Below, piece after piece: positions 11,996 through 24,300 of a DNA stretch of 64,000 nucleotides; within the stretch, counting starts at the first letter, position 1; each line of letters opens with the position of its first letter. The DNA is from Caprimulgus europaeus (taxonomy: Eukaryota > Chordata > Aves > Caprimulgiformes > Caprimulgidae). The DNA lies in the NCBI GenBank assembly GCA_907165065.1, contig OU015543.1:12754096-12818095 (forward strand). The letters run 5' to 3'. The notes beneath the pieces are model-generated. The model was not told the origin of the DNA, did no database searches, and saw nothing but the letters and a program-made list of their open reading frames with translations. Made by a program: the position numbers and the translations under genes.

Positions 11996-14900
11996 CTGCA
12001 GAGGAGAGGGACAACAGTTATTGCTAAAACAAACAAAAAATCCTTGGGACTGCAGAGGAAGTGTCAGAGGACCTCAGGATCACGACATGACTGTGAACAA
12101 ACTGATGGTCTGAACGAAAAAGCTGGAAGACAAACCCTGACTGCTGCAAACCTTCACTCCACTGAGCAGTGCCACCACTGCCCCTCCTGCTAACCCTCTC
12201 CTTCACAGAGCTGCTGCAGACACAGGATTTCCTGGGAATGCAGCTATCCTCGGTCTCCAGCCACTGCTCCAGTTGTCCTCTCTGCTCATTTCTCCTGTGC
12301 AGTGGCTGCTGTGCAGCACAGCTCTGCTAGCAGGGAAGCAGCCCCTATGGATTTCAAATATTCCCATCGCCCCACCTGCCCTTCCCCAGTGAAGCAGGAA
12401 CACGGCTGCACCTGCAGGAGGGATTCAGAGGTGAGGAAAGTGCCCAGCCTGCCATTACTCAAAGCAGCTCAGAAGCAGAAAAAGAGGCTTTGCTTTCCCT
12501 GGCAAATCGAGGGAACAGACTTAAGAGGGAAGCAAAAGGTCACATTAGTCGTTAATAAAAATCTCATTAAAACGGAGTCTGACAACGATAATGAGGTGGT
12601 AGTTTACTGGCTTATACCTACCCTGGTGTGAAATATTAACAGACAGACTTTCAGTTCTTAATCTCCTTAAAAGATGTAAGATACTGAAATGCAATGTTTA
12701 ATCCTCACTTTAAATTGAGTAACATCCCTCAGCATGAGCCTCAGCAAAAGCCTCGTTGATTTAGCTCCCCAATTCCATCTCCTTCTCAGTGTTTTTCCAC
12801 AGTACATATTCAAATTAAATTATTTTTCATGTTTAATATTGAATAATAACTAAATTACTTGGCTCAAGTCTCATCCTATGGATGACTGATATGAGATACT
12901 AGAGTAGTGCAGAGAAAATCCAGAAGAAAGAGACCGGAGGACGTGTTAACTGCTCTAATCATTTCACCTCTGAATACCAGAGCTCAGATCTCAGGACAGG
13001 TCAGAAGAGAAAGGGTTTTGGTCATCCTGCCCTAGTTGGCACCAGCTTGTTCCATAAATTTCCTAGAGACCTTGGCACAGTGAACAATGTGCTTTGAAGA
13101 TGCCCAGCCCAGGAAGAACAGGGGCAGCTGTTTGAGCTTAAAGCAGTGACAGAAACCAGGGCACGGTGGAAGCTGGGGCAGGGCTGAAACAACAGACAGG
13201 AGACAGGAGGGGCAGGGGCTCACTGACATGAAACATACAGATCTGACAGCGGTGTTATTATCTGACCTTCAGAAACAAACAAGGAAATCCACAGATTCTG
13301 TCATTGCTGGGAAAAAAACCTGATGTAACTGAAAAGGATTTCCAGGTGAAGATACAAAACCACATCTCAACACTGCTAACATCCCACAAGAACCTTCAAC
13401 CAAATCAAAATGTGTCTCCTCTTAAAAGCTCCACTTCATTATTTTCAAAAACAAAAAAGCCATCAGTCTCTCTCAGGTTTTTATATCCCCACTTCCCAAA
13501 CTGATTTGCACAATAACCTGAAGCCAAAACCAATACAAATTCTAGACACTTGGATGAGGATGTGGGGAGCCCATGCACAATTTATGAGCTTTTAGTGAAA
13601 TTATGAAATTGCTGCACTGTGCCACTCTGTGCACACAGTGCTGTGTCACACCCCTCCCTGACATCTGTCCATCATTATTCCTAAACAGAAGACAGGGAAG
13701 CTAATTACCTCCACACATGCAAGGTAGAGATTAACCACGACACAAGAGGGTAATTTAGAATTAACAGCCCCCATTTTAGCAGGAATCTCCTGACAAATGC
13801 AGCTGGAAGAAGGGGACTGCAGCAGCAGCCGCTCCATGGCACTCTGGGGAGCCAGTGCTACCCTGTGTGCGTTGGAGATGGCGTGGCAGGAGGTACCTCC
13901 CCACGGATCAAACATCTGCCACAGGCTCGTGCAGGCTCTGCGTGGGCTGAACTCTCTTTGATGAATTCTCTCCCCCCTGCACCAGGAAGCTGCCTGTGTC
14001 TGACCTGCCCTGTGCACAGCAAGGATTGGAAATGGAAAGCAACTTCTGAAGTCAATAAAAGGCCACTGACAAAGGACTGTCCCCCTGTCCTTTACACATC
14101 CAAGCTCTGCATGGCTGGCATCACGGCCCTGGCACTCACATACCTTCTTTCCCTGGGGGCACATCCAACATGGGAAAACAGAATCAACCTTTGTTAGGCT
14201 ACAGCAGCATAACCTAAGCACTCCCAAGGGGTCAAAGCAAAAAGACCTCTCAAAAGAGGTCTGAAATGCATTTCCTTCCCTCTCTTCATCAGTTGGTCTC
14301 TGATTCAAAGTATCTCAAATCTGTTAACAATCTTATTCCACTATACAATTAACATGCTTTAATTATAAGAACAATTACATTGTCCTAGCTCATTTTTGCT
14401 CCAGGAAGGAAAACAGGTTCTTTGCCAGGTGCCCTCTCAATTCCACTGCAATGTTAAGTTACCTGCAGAGCCCTCTGATGCCAAATAATTCACTGGAACG
14501 CAGCAAAATTGGTGCTAAAGTAGAAGGCTGCCTCGTCCCATTGCAGCGACAGAGATAAACCACACCTCTGTTTATCCAGCTGATCCCTCAAGGCTTGAGA
14601 GGCTCAGAGAAATTAAGATTGGGTCTTACAAAGATGGATGGTGCTGTCGGTCACAAAACAAGCTGGCAGCTAACAGAGGGAAGGCGAGTCCTCTCACAAT
14701 CAGTGAAAGATATCACACATCCCTGGATAAGCGACTGGAACCGTGCTCCTTTAGAGAGAAAGCTGCCTGGTGGAGCAGAGACCACAGCTACCTTGACAAG
14801 AGTTTATATTCCTGTCAATACAAACTCCTGGGGAGGAGAAGGCAGGAGCAGATGACAATTGCAATATGTGCTTTGCCATAAAGTATTATTTGAAATGAGG

Positions 14901-15792
14901 TGTTACGCTTCTCCTAGATTTACTTCTCCTTTATACACATGAACTTTGACTACTCTGAGCAAATCCCTACCAGAACTCTATGTTCCTTCCAGGCATGGTC
15001 TTCAGAGACTCGTTTCTATGTTCTTGCAGCAAAATTTCAGCATCACATTAAAGGGAACATTTTCCAGGCTGTAGCAGACAGATAAAGAAGCCATTTCTAA
15101 ACTATCCACACTGCAGTAACTTCCACTCTCTGAAAACAAAGAGAAGATAAAGCCTTTGCCTGACAGAGCTGGCATATAAGAGGAGATACTACAGGAGAAA
15201 ACAACAAAGATGTGCTACTCTGTGAAGAAGTCTTGCTACTTCAGAGCAAAACAGAGCCTGATACTCTTGAAGCTGCAAATAAACTACAGTGGGAAGTTCT
15301 GCTCAATGGCAAATGAAGGTTCGAGGGAAGAAAAGCACTTTGTCTTCATCTGCACAGGTCTGGTAAACAGGCAATCAGCCCTAATTAATCCTGAAGGAGC
15401 CCAGGTAATTTGTGTACCCAAACACCATCTGGTTGGCAGCAGAGGACTGGGTGGGCAGGGAGAGGGACACGCTGAGACAGCGCGGCCGAGCCCCCCGCCC
15501 TGGCTGAGCCCCCCGTCCCGGCCAAGCCCCCCGTCCCGGCCGAGCTCCCCCCGTCCCGGCCGAGCTCCCCCCGCCCCGGCCGAGCCCCCCGCCCCGGCCG
15601 AGCCCCCCTGCCCCGGCCGAGCTCCCCCCGCCGCGGCCGAGCCCCCCGTCCCGGCCGAGCCCCCTGCCCCGGCCGAGCTCCCCGCCCCGGCCGAGCCCCC
15701 CTGCCCCGGCCGAGCCCCCCCGCCCCGGCCGAGCTCCCCCCGCCCTGGCTGAGCCCCCCGCCCCGGCCGAGCCCCCCGCCCCCGCCACTCGC
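11996..15792 (-). other. RPTOR: RPTOR intron 11 (GC-AG)
   Basis: This 3797-bp intron begins GCGAGT and ends CTCTGCAG. Its first ~310 bases on the transcribed strand are a G-rich 18-20 bp minisatellite. A 220-codon minus-strand open frame at 13646-14308 shows no recognisable protein features and is probably chance. No other gene is supported. Confidence 0.9.
15481..15785. repeat. GC-rich 18-20 bp minisatellite
   Basis: About 16 units of 18-20 bp with plus-strand consensus CCCCCCGCCCCGGCCGAG. Units vary between CCCCCC, CTCCCCCC and CCCCCTG starts and between CCGCCCC and CCGTCCC middles; most contain CGGCCG. On the RPTOR-sense (minus) strand each unit gives runs of four to six G, so the transcript could form G-quadruplexes. 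The array starts about ten bases inside intron 11, next to the GC donor of exon 11. It is also extremely CpG-dense. Confidence 0.95.
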
Positions 15793-15894
15793 CTGCAGGA
15801 CGATGGGGAGCTGCTCCGGGGGGTTGCGGTTCTCCACGCCCATGGTCAGCCACACCTGGAACGCCGTCAGCTGCTCTGCGAAGAAGGGGCTGTG
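15793..15894 (-). CDS. RPTOR: RPTOR exon 11 (residues 405-438), GC donor
   Basis: This exon is 102 nt, phase 0 at both ends, encoding [20 protein letters not shown] followed by [14 protein letters not shown]. The acceptor is CTCCAACAG. The donor reads CAG|GCGAGT: the second intron base is C, not T. Apart from that base it is a good match to U1, as expected of a GC-AG intron, and no GT nearby restores the reading frame (the first, 4 nt downstream at 15787-15788, would shift it). A G-rich (minus-strand) minisatellite begins within about ten bases of the donor. The peptide matches human raptor. Confidence 0.96.
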
Positions 15895-18800
15895 CTGTTG
15901 GAGCAAGAACAGGAATGCAAGTTTGGTTAAAAACAAAAAAAATCAGATAAAAACGTGAAGCCAATGGTCTGGGCACTGTGGGCTCACAGCTTAGTGCTTC
16001 CAAAAGCAATGCCTTAACGGGCACACATTTGTTTGGGGTTTTTTTTAAATGTACAAAACTTTTTCAAAGGCTGGCAGATACAATTCCCTTTAAATGCTGG
16101 CATTCTCTAATATAACTGTTTGGAAAACAGAAGGAAGGAGGAACAGGAAAAGGTATCACAGAAGGCCTTGGGGAAATCTGGGTAACTTTTCCACACCAGA
16201 AGCAGGTAGAAGAGCAGTGGATTTATCTGCTCTGCAGAGGCAGTTTCACTCCTGTAGCAGCACACGGTGCTACCTCTGCCCAGTCCACAATGGAAAATGT
16301 CCATCCACATCTCAGTCTTCCCTGGCTGCTGTAAACCTCTCCCACAAACAGGAGTCTGTTCAGATGTGCTGGTCTGGGCTGTAAGAAGGCTGCCTCCTAT
16401 TTATCAGATTTTTAATTCAAGCTTTTTATTTAGCCATCCATCACTTCTGACACCTATAACAGTAAAAGGACTTCATACAGGGAAACAGAAAATCAGAAAA
16501 TTTACTTAAGATACCAAATTCCACTAATTTAGTTAGAAATTTCCTGGTAGTGTGGGTAAATGAGCCCAAAAATAACGAGCAGAGAGCTACAGTATTTAAC
16601 AGACTTCAGACTAGCACCATACTGAAGATGTGAGGGCTGGGGTGAACTCCCATCAGCTAATACCTATCAGCTGTACTTGGTACTTAGTAATTAAGACAAT
16701 ACAATCAGCTGTTATTTTACAAAATGCATTTGAGTGGCATCCAGTAAATCTAAGGGACACCAGCTCACACCACCTCTATAGACAGAAAGGAATCCAGATT
16801 AGGGGACAGCAAATCACAGAGAAAACACCACATACTTTAGGAAAATGGGATGTAACTACAGTGATGGTTTGGGGGAGCACCACACGGGCTGGGGAAACGG
16901 GACGCTTATGGGGGGAGATCTGCCATCCTGCAGCACATGTTAAGTCCCTGGAGCCTGCTCAAGTGTGCAGAGCAGCTCCTGTCTCCTCACACCAACGGTG
17001 ACCAGCCAGTAACGTGACATTTCCTCCCCAGAGCAGCGCACACGCGGGCAGTCCCCGGGCACACCAGCATCCCCCGCCAGCGCTCGAAGAAACGTTCCTT
17101 CTGCCGTCTGTCGCAGCAGGGACGTGGTATGAGCAAGCACTGACCAAAGCACACAGCAGCTTCCAGTTAGAAATCCAGAGGGAAGCAGAAATCGAGGAGG
17201 AAGGTGGCAGGGAAGGGATGGGAGGAGGGAGAACAAGCCAACCCAAACTCGCCAGAAGCCCAGGCGCTCCCCCGCCACCCCCGTACGAGCGCTGCGAGCC
17301 CCCAGGCCCTTCTCCATCAGGTTATCGTATTTTCCAGGTCTGGCCAGGAAAATACACCTAGAGAATAAGCAGGAGTCAGATGCACGTGGTTCATAATGTG
17401 CTGCTGAAACAAAACAGCCCTGAAGAGATTATCAATTGCTTTATCCAGGGCCAGACCAGACCCTAAACCCGCAGCGGCCAAGGCGGCCGGCGAACGGATG
17501 GCAGCAGGTAATCCTGTGACTCACCCGGGCGCTTGACATCCCAGACACTGATTGCTGCTTCTGCCAGCCTGGTTATGAAACAGGCTGGCTAACCCCGACA
17601 CCACCACCCTTCCCCTGCCTGCCATTCAGTGGCAATCCCTCCCAGGATTACCGCTGGCCGGCAGCAGCTGACCTGCTCTGACACACACCACTGCCTCCTG
17701 GGCGTAAATCGAGGGGTTTGAGGGCAAAACGCTGATGAGAACACAAGGATTAGATCAGAGGTGTGCAACCGTCTGTCTGTCTGCTCCAACCCTCCACCAC
17801 AGCGCAGAGCTGAGCCCCTGCCACTCCCCCCCAGCCTCACAGCCGAGTTTCAGACTCCCGTGGGCATCTCACGGAGAAACATTCAAGGGGTTGAGATCTG
17901 TCCCCTCCCTACAGGGCAGGGACAAACCTACACGGATTAATCACACTGGATCTTAAATGGAAGTGTAAGGAAGTGCTCAGACCTGAGCCTGCCTCCAGCT
18001 TGGAAACTCGCAGCACTCAGGCTCCCAGCTGCAACCCCTCACTGACAGCTCCACCGACCTCAACTTCTAGTCAAAATACACAAGAATTTACACTTGTCAG
18101 TCTTGAAAACCTGCCTGTAAATTGCTTCCAGCCTATCCTGGATCAATCACTAGCTGAGAGAGAGCACTCTGCTTATTTGCTGATCTCTTGTCTAACTCCC
18201 AGCAAGTGTTTACCTCCTCCCATCCCTCAAATGCACAGAAATTGGCTAAATTTCAACTCACTTGACAGCGAGTGCCCAGATGAGGTCTAAGACTAATATA
18301 AAAGCACCCACTGACATTGTTAGAGACCTGAAATAAAGATGAACATAAGCTAGGAGGGGAAAAAATCACATTTGCTTAAATTTTAAAATACAGCACATAC
18401 AGAGAGGGGAAAAAAGGGATGGGAGGATAAAAGTCTTTGGGCATTTTTATCAGCTCCCACCAGAAGCAGCTCACAGCTCTCCTCCTGCTCCCAGGATTTG
18501 GAGACAGCCTGCAAAGGCAGCCACAAAACCTTCTGGAAGCTTGGTAACATAAATAAAATGCAAGAATGCTACTGTAAAATTAGAGAGAACATCACAGTGG
18601 AATAGGTATCTGAGGTCGCAATTATTATGTAAAGGTTTCCATTCACAAAATGTCAAAGGAATATCAAGAAAAATCCATTCTGACCAGAGGAATTTAAGCC
18701 AAATATAATATTAAAAATTTTACTTTTCTGCTGAGATTAACTAAAACAGAGAAAAAACCCCAGTAATTCATATTAATGGTACTATGCTTAGAAACACTCT

Positions 18801-19235
18801 TTGGACACACCCTCAACCTCTAGTTTATGGGGTTTTTTTAAATAACTCCACTAAGAGATAATTTTTGTGTTAAAGTTTTCAGTTCAAAAATCACACTGGC
18901 ATGTTGGGATTTTTTGGTAACAATACTGTTAGTCCAGACTGAGTGCTCTGAAGTTTTAAGAGTCAGGTCTTGGGCCTTATTCCTACTGGGAGGAGTTCCC
19001 TCCTCACCAACAGCTGCAGGCTGAATCAGACTCTCATACAACAGGGAAGAACTGGGAGGAACAGATTGAAAATCAACTTTAAGCGAGGGGAGTAGAGATT
19101 TACCATTTTCCAAAGATATAAACCCTTAAACTGCAACAACTCCAGACTCAGCAAGCAGAAGTGATGTGCTGAACTGAGGTTTCAAATAATGGGTTAAACT
19201 GGGCACACAGCATTTCAAGGTGTTATCCAACTTAC
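15895..19235 (-). other. RPTOR: RPTOR intron 10
   Basis: This 3341-bp GT-AG intron lies between exons 10 and 11. It includes a moderately GC-rich section (about 16.9-17.9 kb) and AT-rich sequence elsewhere. I see no gene or clear repeat. Confidence 0.9.
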
Positions 19236-19311
19236 CCTGAAGGCAGTTCCTTCCTCTATAATTGTGGGTAATTGGGAAAGGCAAATATCAACTGCAAGGT
19301 CCCACGCTTGC
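19236..19311 (-). CDS. RPTOR: RPTOR exon 10 (residues 379-404)
   Basis: This exon is 76 nt: one base completing Trp379, then 25 codons, QAWDLAVDICLSQLPTIIEE followed by GTAFR. The acceptor is CTCTAG and the donor AGG|GTAAGT-like (GTAAG). It is too short and GC-poor to stand out as an open frame, and was found by looking for the residues missing between exons 9 and 11. The peptide matches human raptor. It belongs to the start of the helical solenoid. Confidence 0.95.
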
Positions 19312-21311
19312 CTAGAGGAAAGGTGACAGAGGAAGGAGAAATCAGTACAAGCTGTCCATAATTAATATCAAGGTAAATTTAAATTCTGATCATACAAATA
19401 TGTGGACAAAGCAGTGTTGTCTGACTGGCTTAGAAATGCTTAATATTCCCTTTTTAAGAAAGTATAACACATGAAAACTCTTCAGAGGAGCAGCGAGACT
19501 GTCCAGTCCAGCACCACACCAGGCTGCCCAACAACACGCGCGAGGTAGCAAGATCCCCGGCTCGAGTTCCCAGAAGCTGCTCCTCTCTCTAATGCAGAAA
19601 GAAGCCAGAGTGAACCGAAGACCCATCCCACACCTGTCCTCATGCAAAAATGGACTACATGCTTTAAAACTAGAGAAAATGAACTCAGCCCTGAATTAGC
19701 TCCAGCCCACACCCCTTCAGCACACATCTCTCTACGCATCCAAAACCTCGCTCGCTCTGTGTCCACATCACATCAGCCCAGGAGGAGCAGCCCTGCTGAC
19801 AAGGCCTCCAGCTCACACTCCATGGTACACCCACACCACCACACTCATTCTCCTTTCCTTTCTGGGTTCTGTGTGGCACCCTTGCTGACAAAGACTGGCT
19901 CGACACAACTCACCCCAGGGATGGAGGGACGTCCACTAAACTAGAAGCAGAGAAAAGTATTTAAAGATTTCAGTTTTTTACACTTATCTACTCGACTATT
20001 TAATGGTTAAAGTACCTTGACCTACAATATTTTAGTGTTACAGGTCTAACAGCACGTAAATTACAGACAGTGGACGAGGAACTCTGTGTAAACCAAATGT
20101 GCTAACAGAGTCTGCTTCAAAATGCTTCCAAACTAAGAGAGGAGCAAACTAAAATAAATGCAGTTGGTCTCCAAAGTTGCTAAAACACCTCTAAAAAAGT
20201 GGAACAGTTACTTTTTACCCCAGAAATATTATCCCTACTCTACCCATAGATGTTCCATGCACGTTTCATTTTAACCCAGAAGCTGGTGATGCACTCTGAA
20301 AGGCTACTGAGTGAAAGCACCACCCGCTGGGTTTCTTACGCAGAAGAAACTCATTTACTCTCCAAACACATTTGCTCTTCCATTGCTTGTGCCCGTCATG
20401 TGTTACCATCAATAAACCAGGCAATTTTTCTTCTCTGAGGAACATTTGCAGACATAAGGCCATAGGTGATAATCAATACAGTGTATTTTAGTTACCTGCT
20501 CTAATAAGTTCTTAAATCACCCTGTTTTGAGTCAAACAAAGCCCTCCATTAGAACAACTGCCGAGCGAAATCCATCCCATTAGCCTGACGGGCGGCTGTT
20601 CTCCACCAAACCCACCTCTCCAATTCGATGGAAAAATAAACTATCAGGCTTTTGCATTTTTTCCTATGGATTCAAGAGATGAGCTTGTTTTATAGCCACC
20701 CCAGACCTTGTCCCTCTGCTTCACAGCATTCACCTTCCACTTGACAATATGCTGCCAATATAATTAAAGAGGTAATCAAGAGATAATCAAAGCACGGGCA
20801 ACAAATGCTTCCCACGTGCTCAATAAAGGCCCATGCTGGAGACAAAGTGTTTACACAGAGCTGATGAGAGAGATATTTATTCCTGGTTGAGGCAGAGGCA
20901 GAGTCAATTAGTACAAATATGAAGATAATTTTACTTCAAGCAAAGAATAAATATTTCTGACTTTCAGGTTTCTGGGAGAAATGAGCGATAGCACCTAAAG
21001 AAATTCTCTCAGACATTAGAGAATGTCAATACACAGCGCCTTTGAGATGAGTTTTACTACACAGGAGAAAAATGGTTTAGGGAGCAGAGACAACTAGTCT
21101 TATTTTGGCTGCTTGTAAAAGGATTCTGCATAGGTCACTGTACTGCAGAGGCACAGAGCTAAGATGCTGAGCTCCTCAAAGTCATCTTAGGTAAGAAGCA
21201 CTAACACAGCCATAAAAATGTCCAAAGCAGCCCTGCAAGGTCAAATCTCAAAGTTTTAAGGGTTATCAGAAAGAATAAGTGAAAACTTACAAAGGTATTT
21301 TAGTAGATTAA

Positions 21312-21317
<6 letters not shown>

Positions 21318-21359
<42 letters not shown>
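21318..21359. repeat. (AT)21 microsatellite
   Basis: An uninterrupted run of 21 AT dinucleotides, preceded by a less regular ATATAC. It lies in intron 9, is self-complementary, and is expected to be highly length-polymorphic. Confidence 0.98.
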
Positions 21360-21361
<2 letters not shown>

Positions 21362-24300
21362 TTCCAAAACCAGGCCATTAAGAACCAATGCAGCCACACA
21401 GCCAGTGCTCCTCAATCTTTTAAAAGAGTAACCAACATAAAACCTTCACAACACTGCTCACCCCAGTCCAGAGAGCTGCTGATGCAGGAGACTCCCATCA
21501 ATTCAAATACTGAAAATGATTCTCTAGCCTTTCCAAACCAGCCCAACACACCACTGCTGCTCTGTCTCACCCACCGAGACAGTGAGCAAACAGCAGCGGT
21601 GCCCAAAAGAAAACCCCACGATCTCCGACCCCGGGACAGCGGCGCGCGACCTGCGAGGCTCCAGTCGCACAACCCATGAGCGAGCTGCCACGTAGCAAAC
21701 TCACTGCCCTGGCAAAGCAGCCAATGGCACTCAACAGGCACTGCAATAATCAAAGGATTCAAAACAAGCCACGAATAAATGGCAAAGGACTGATGCCACA
21801 GAGCACGTGAGGAGAGATGGAAGGAGAAGACACTTGTCACGGTGAAAGTACCGGCTGGTGGCGGCGGGGAGGAGCAGCAGTGATTGACCGGTTTAATATG
21901 CCCCAGGGGACTGGAAAGCTGGGCCAGCTGCAGATACACTCGCTGAACTAAGATCACACTTTAGCACACAAACAAGAGATAAATTAGGGAGCAGCAAGGG
22001 AACAAGGATGGGTGGTGCTGCAGCCTAGAAATGATTTATGAAAGCCAGCCCAAGAGATCGCAGCCGCTCTTCCTCCTCTGCAGACGCTGCTGTTTGCAGA
22101 GCGCTTTGGCAGATGTTTTCATCACTTAAAGTGCAAAAAGAGCTGGGTGACACCTCAGCATTGTCCCTTCCCCCCTCATTACTGCGCTCTTCCAACACCC
22201 CCCGAGCCCTCGCTGTGACAAGATGTCACTATGATGTATCTGCTGGGCAATAACCTGCTGAAATATTGCAGGGTTTCAACTTCACTGCATTATGCTACTA
22301 AAGAAGGTGTTAATGAGGGTTTTTTATACTACATTGTCCTAACTGCTCTGTATGTACAACAGATTGATAGAGCACTTGCACAAGAAGAGAAGACACCTCC
22401 TCTCTGTACACCCCCGTGAAGGCAGAAGCTACATCCACTTCATGTAAGGTTTTTACACACCTTCCTGTTACATCTCCCCCAAAAAGGCAATAAAAACAAG
22501 CAATCCTACTTGCACCTGATTTGACTAAGCCCAAAGGATTTTGATTCTACATCCTCTGGTTCCAACCCAATGTGTACGAGGCAGCAACTCAAGAAAACCC
22601 GGAAAGAGGCACCACAGGAGGCGAAGCTCAGGTCCCACCAGCAGGACCACCAGCCCTCAAAGCACAAGTTGAGAAGATTTTTTTAATGCAATCCACCACA
22701 AAGCATGGTTTACTTCCCCTCATGCTCCTCACAGACCTGACAACTTGGATAGTATCACATCTCAAAAAAGGCAAAAGCCTTTTTGCAGTGCTCCATGCTA
22801 CTCATTAAAGAAAGGGGTCAAACTCACAGGCTTTCAACTACGTGAGGATGGGGGACTCCTTAGGTTCAACTACTGAGAAAACATATTTAACCTCATGCAC
22901 CTCCCATATATATCTCAGAATAAATGTATTTTAAATCTTCTCCTTAGCTGGAAGATTAACTCAGTTGAAACACAGGCAAGAAAGTGCTCTTGTTTATCCA
23001 AAACAAGCAAAGCAATGCAGCAAGCCAACAGAAACAGCCTGCAAGGAAAACAAGCCAACAATGCCCTGCATCCCTGCCTGCACTGATCAATCAGTTCAAC
23101 AGGGTACTCAACACACGAGATGCAAGCCATCATCCTGGGAAAGGATACAGCCCTGCAGAATATATGAAAATTAAAAACAAAAAGGCATTGCTCCTCCATA
23201 ATTCTACAATTAAAATTAAACAGGGAAAGAGCTCCTCTGAATTCCACCATTAACTCTCTTCTCCTGTGAAAGAAATACTCATACATTTGTCTTTGTATTT
23301 TAGTTTCAATTTTTCTTAGCCCTTCAGCACAAAGTTCCTATTCACACGCCCCCCAGACTCCATCTATCCCCCCCTCTCTCAGTCCAATACCAGTTTAATT
23401 ACAGTAGGACTCTTTACACTGTTAATAATTTAACACAAACTCATCCAGCTGCCTTCACTCTGCTTCCCAGAGGTGCTGCAAAGTCTGGACTTTTAAGCAA
23501 AGCACAGAAGGCTGAGAGCTCCAGCTTTGCTCAGTGACTGTTTCATTGTGCAAATGCACAACAGGCTCAGAGTTGGGAGCCCACAGTAAGACCTGAACAG
23601 CAGAAATTGAACACAGAGTTACAGAGAGGGGCGTTAGTCTGGCTGCACCCACATGGGCTGTGTTAGCTGCCAGCTGATGAAGGCAGATTTTCTTACACTC
23701 AGATTTTCTGGGCTGAGCCAGTGCCTAATGCTTTTAATTCTCATGTCATATTTGTTTATAACGTATTATTGATATCTGAACATTCTCTCTTCTTCTGGGA
23801 ATAGTTTGTGTTCTACTGCACTGCACAGAGTATTAGTGAAAATGAGTATTTCTTACAGGGACAGTCGAGCTGAGGAGCAACTGAAGAGAAGCTGCAGCCA
23901 CCTGTCTTGGGGCTCAGGCACCAGGGTATCTGCTTGATCTGAATTGTGTTTCTGGAACTGTTAAATATTTCAGACTTCATCAAGTAGGATGGAAATTATT
24001 TTTCATGTTTGTTTTTTCTGCAAGTACAATTCAACACCATACCCTGCTTGACTGAATTTTCAGATTTCAGCCTGACCTCACCTGCTTCACAGTGACACCA
24101 GGAACTCCCTGAGCCTGCTCTAGGGGAGACAGCTGGGGAGCTGCTCAGACACAGCTATTTTTAACAAGTATTTATTGCTATGAATATTTGTTACAACTAC
24201 TAAATCCTCCTTTCATCTGCCAATGCATTCCCCTGCTCTAGCCACAACTTGGAGCATGTGCTTTGCTATTTTTGTCCTACCTTGCTCTCCATTAAACCAT

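Noticed and set aside
13646-14308. A 220-codon minus-strand open frame in intron 11
   Set aside because: It has no recognisable domain, no fitting splice sites to RPTOR exons in frame, and mixed Cys-rich composition typical of chance frames. One such frame is not surprising in 64 kb.
15210-15752. Plus-strand frame with Pro/Ala/Glu-rich repeats
   Set aside because: It is the translation of the GC-rich minisatellite, which lacks stop codons in several frames on both strands.
15787-15790. A GT four bases downstream as the true exon 11 donor
   Set aside because: It would add four bases and break the frame into exon 12; the GC position gives exact raptor continuity.
21412-21957. A 181-codon minus-strand open frame in intron 9
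   Set aside because: No protein family is recognisable and nothing around it suggests a gene.
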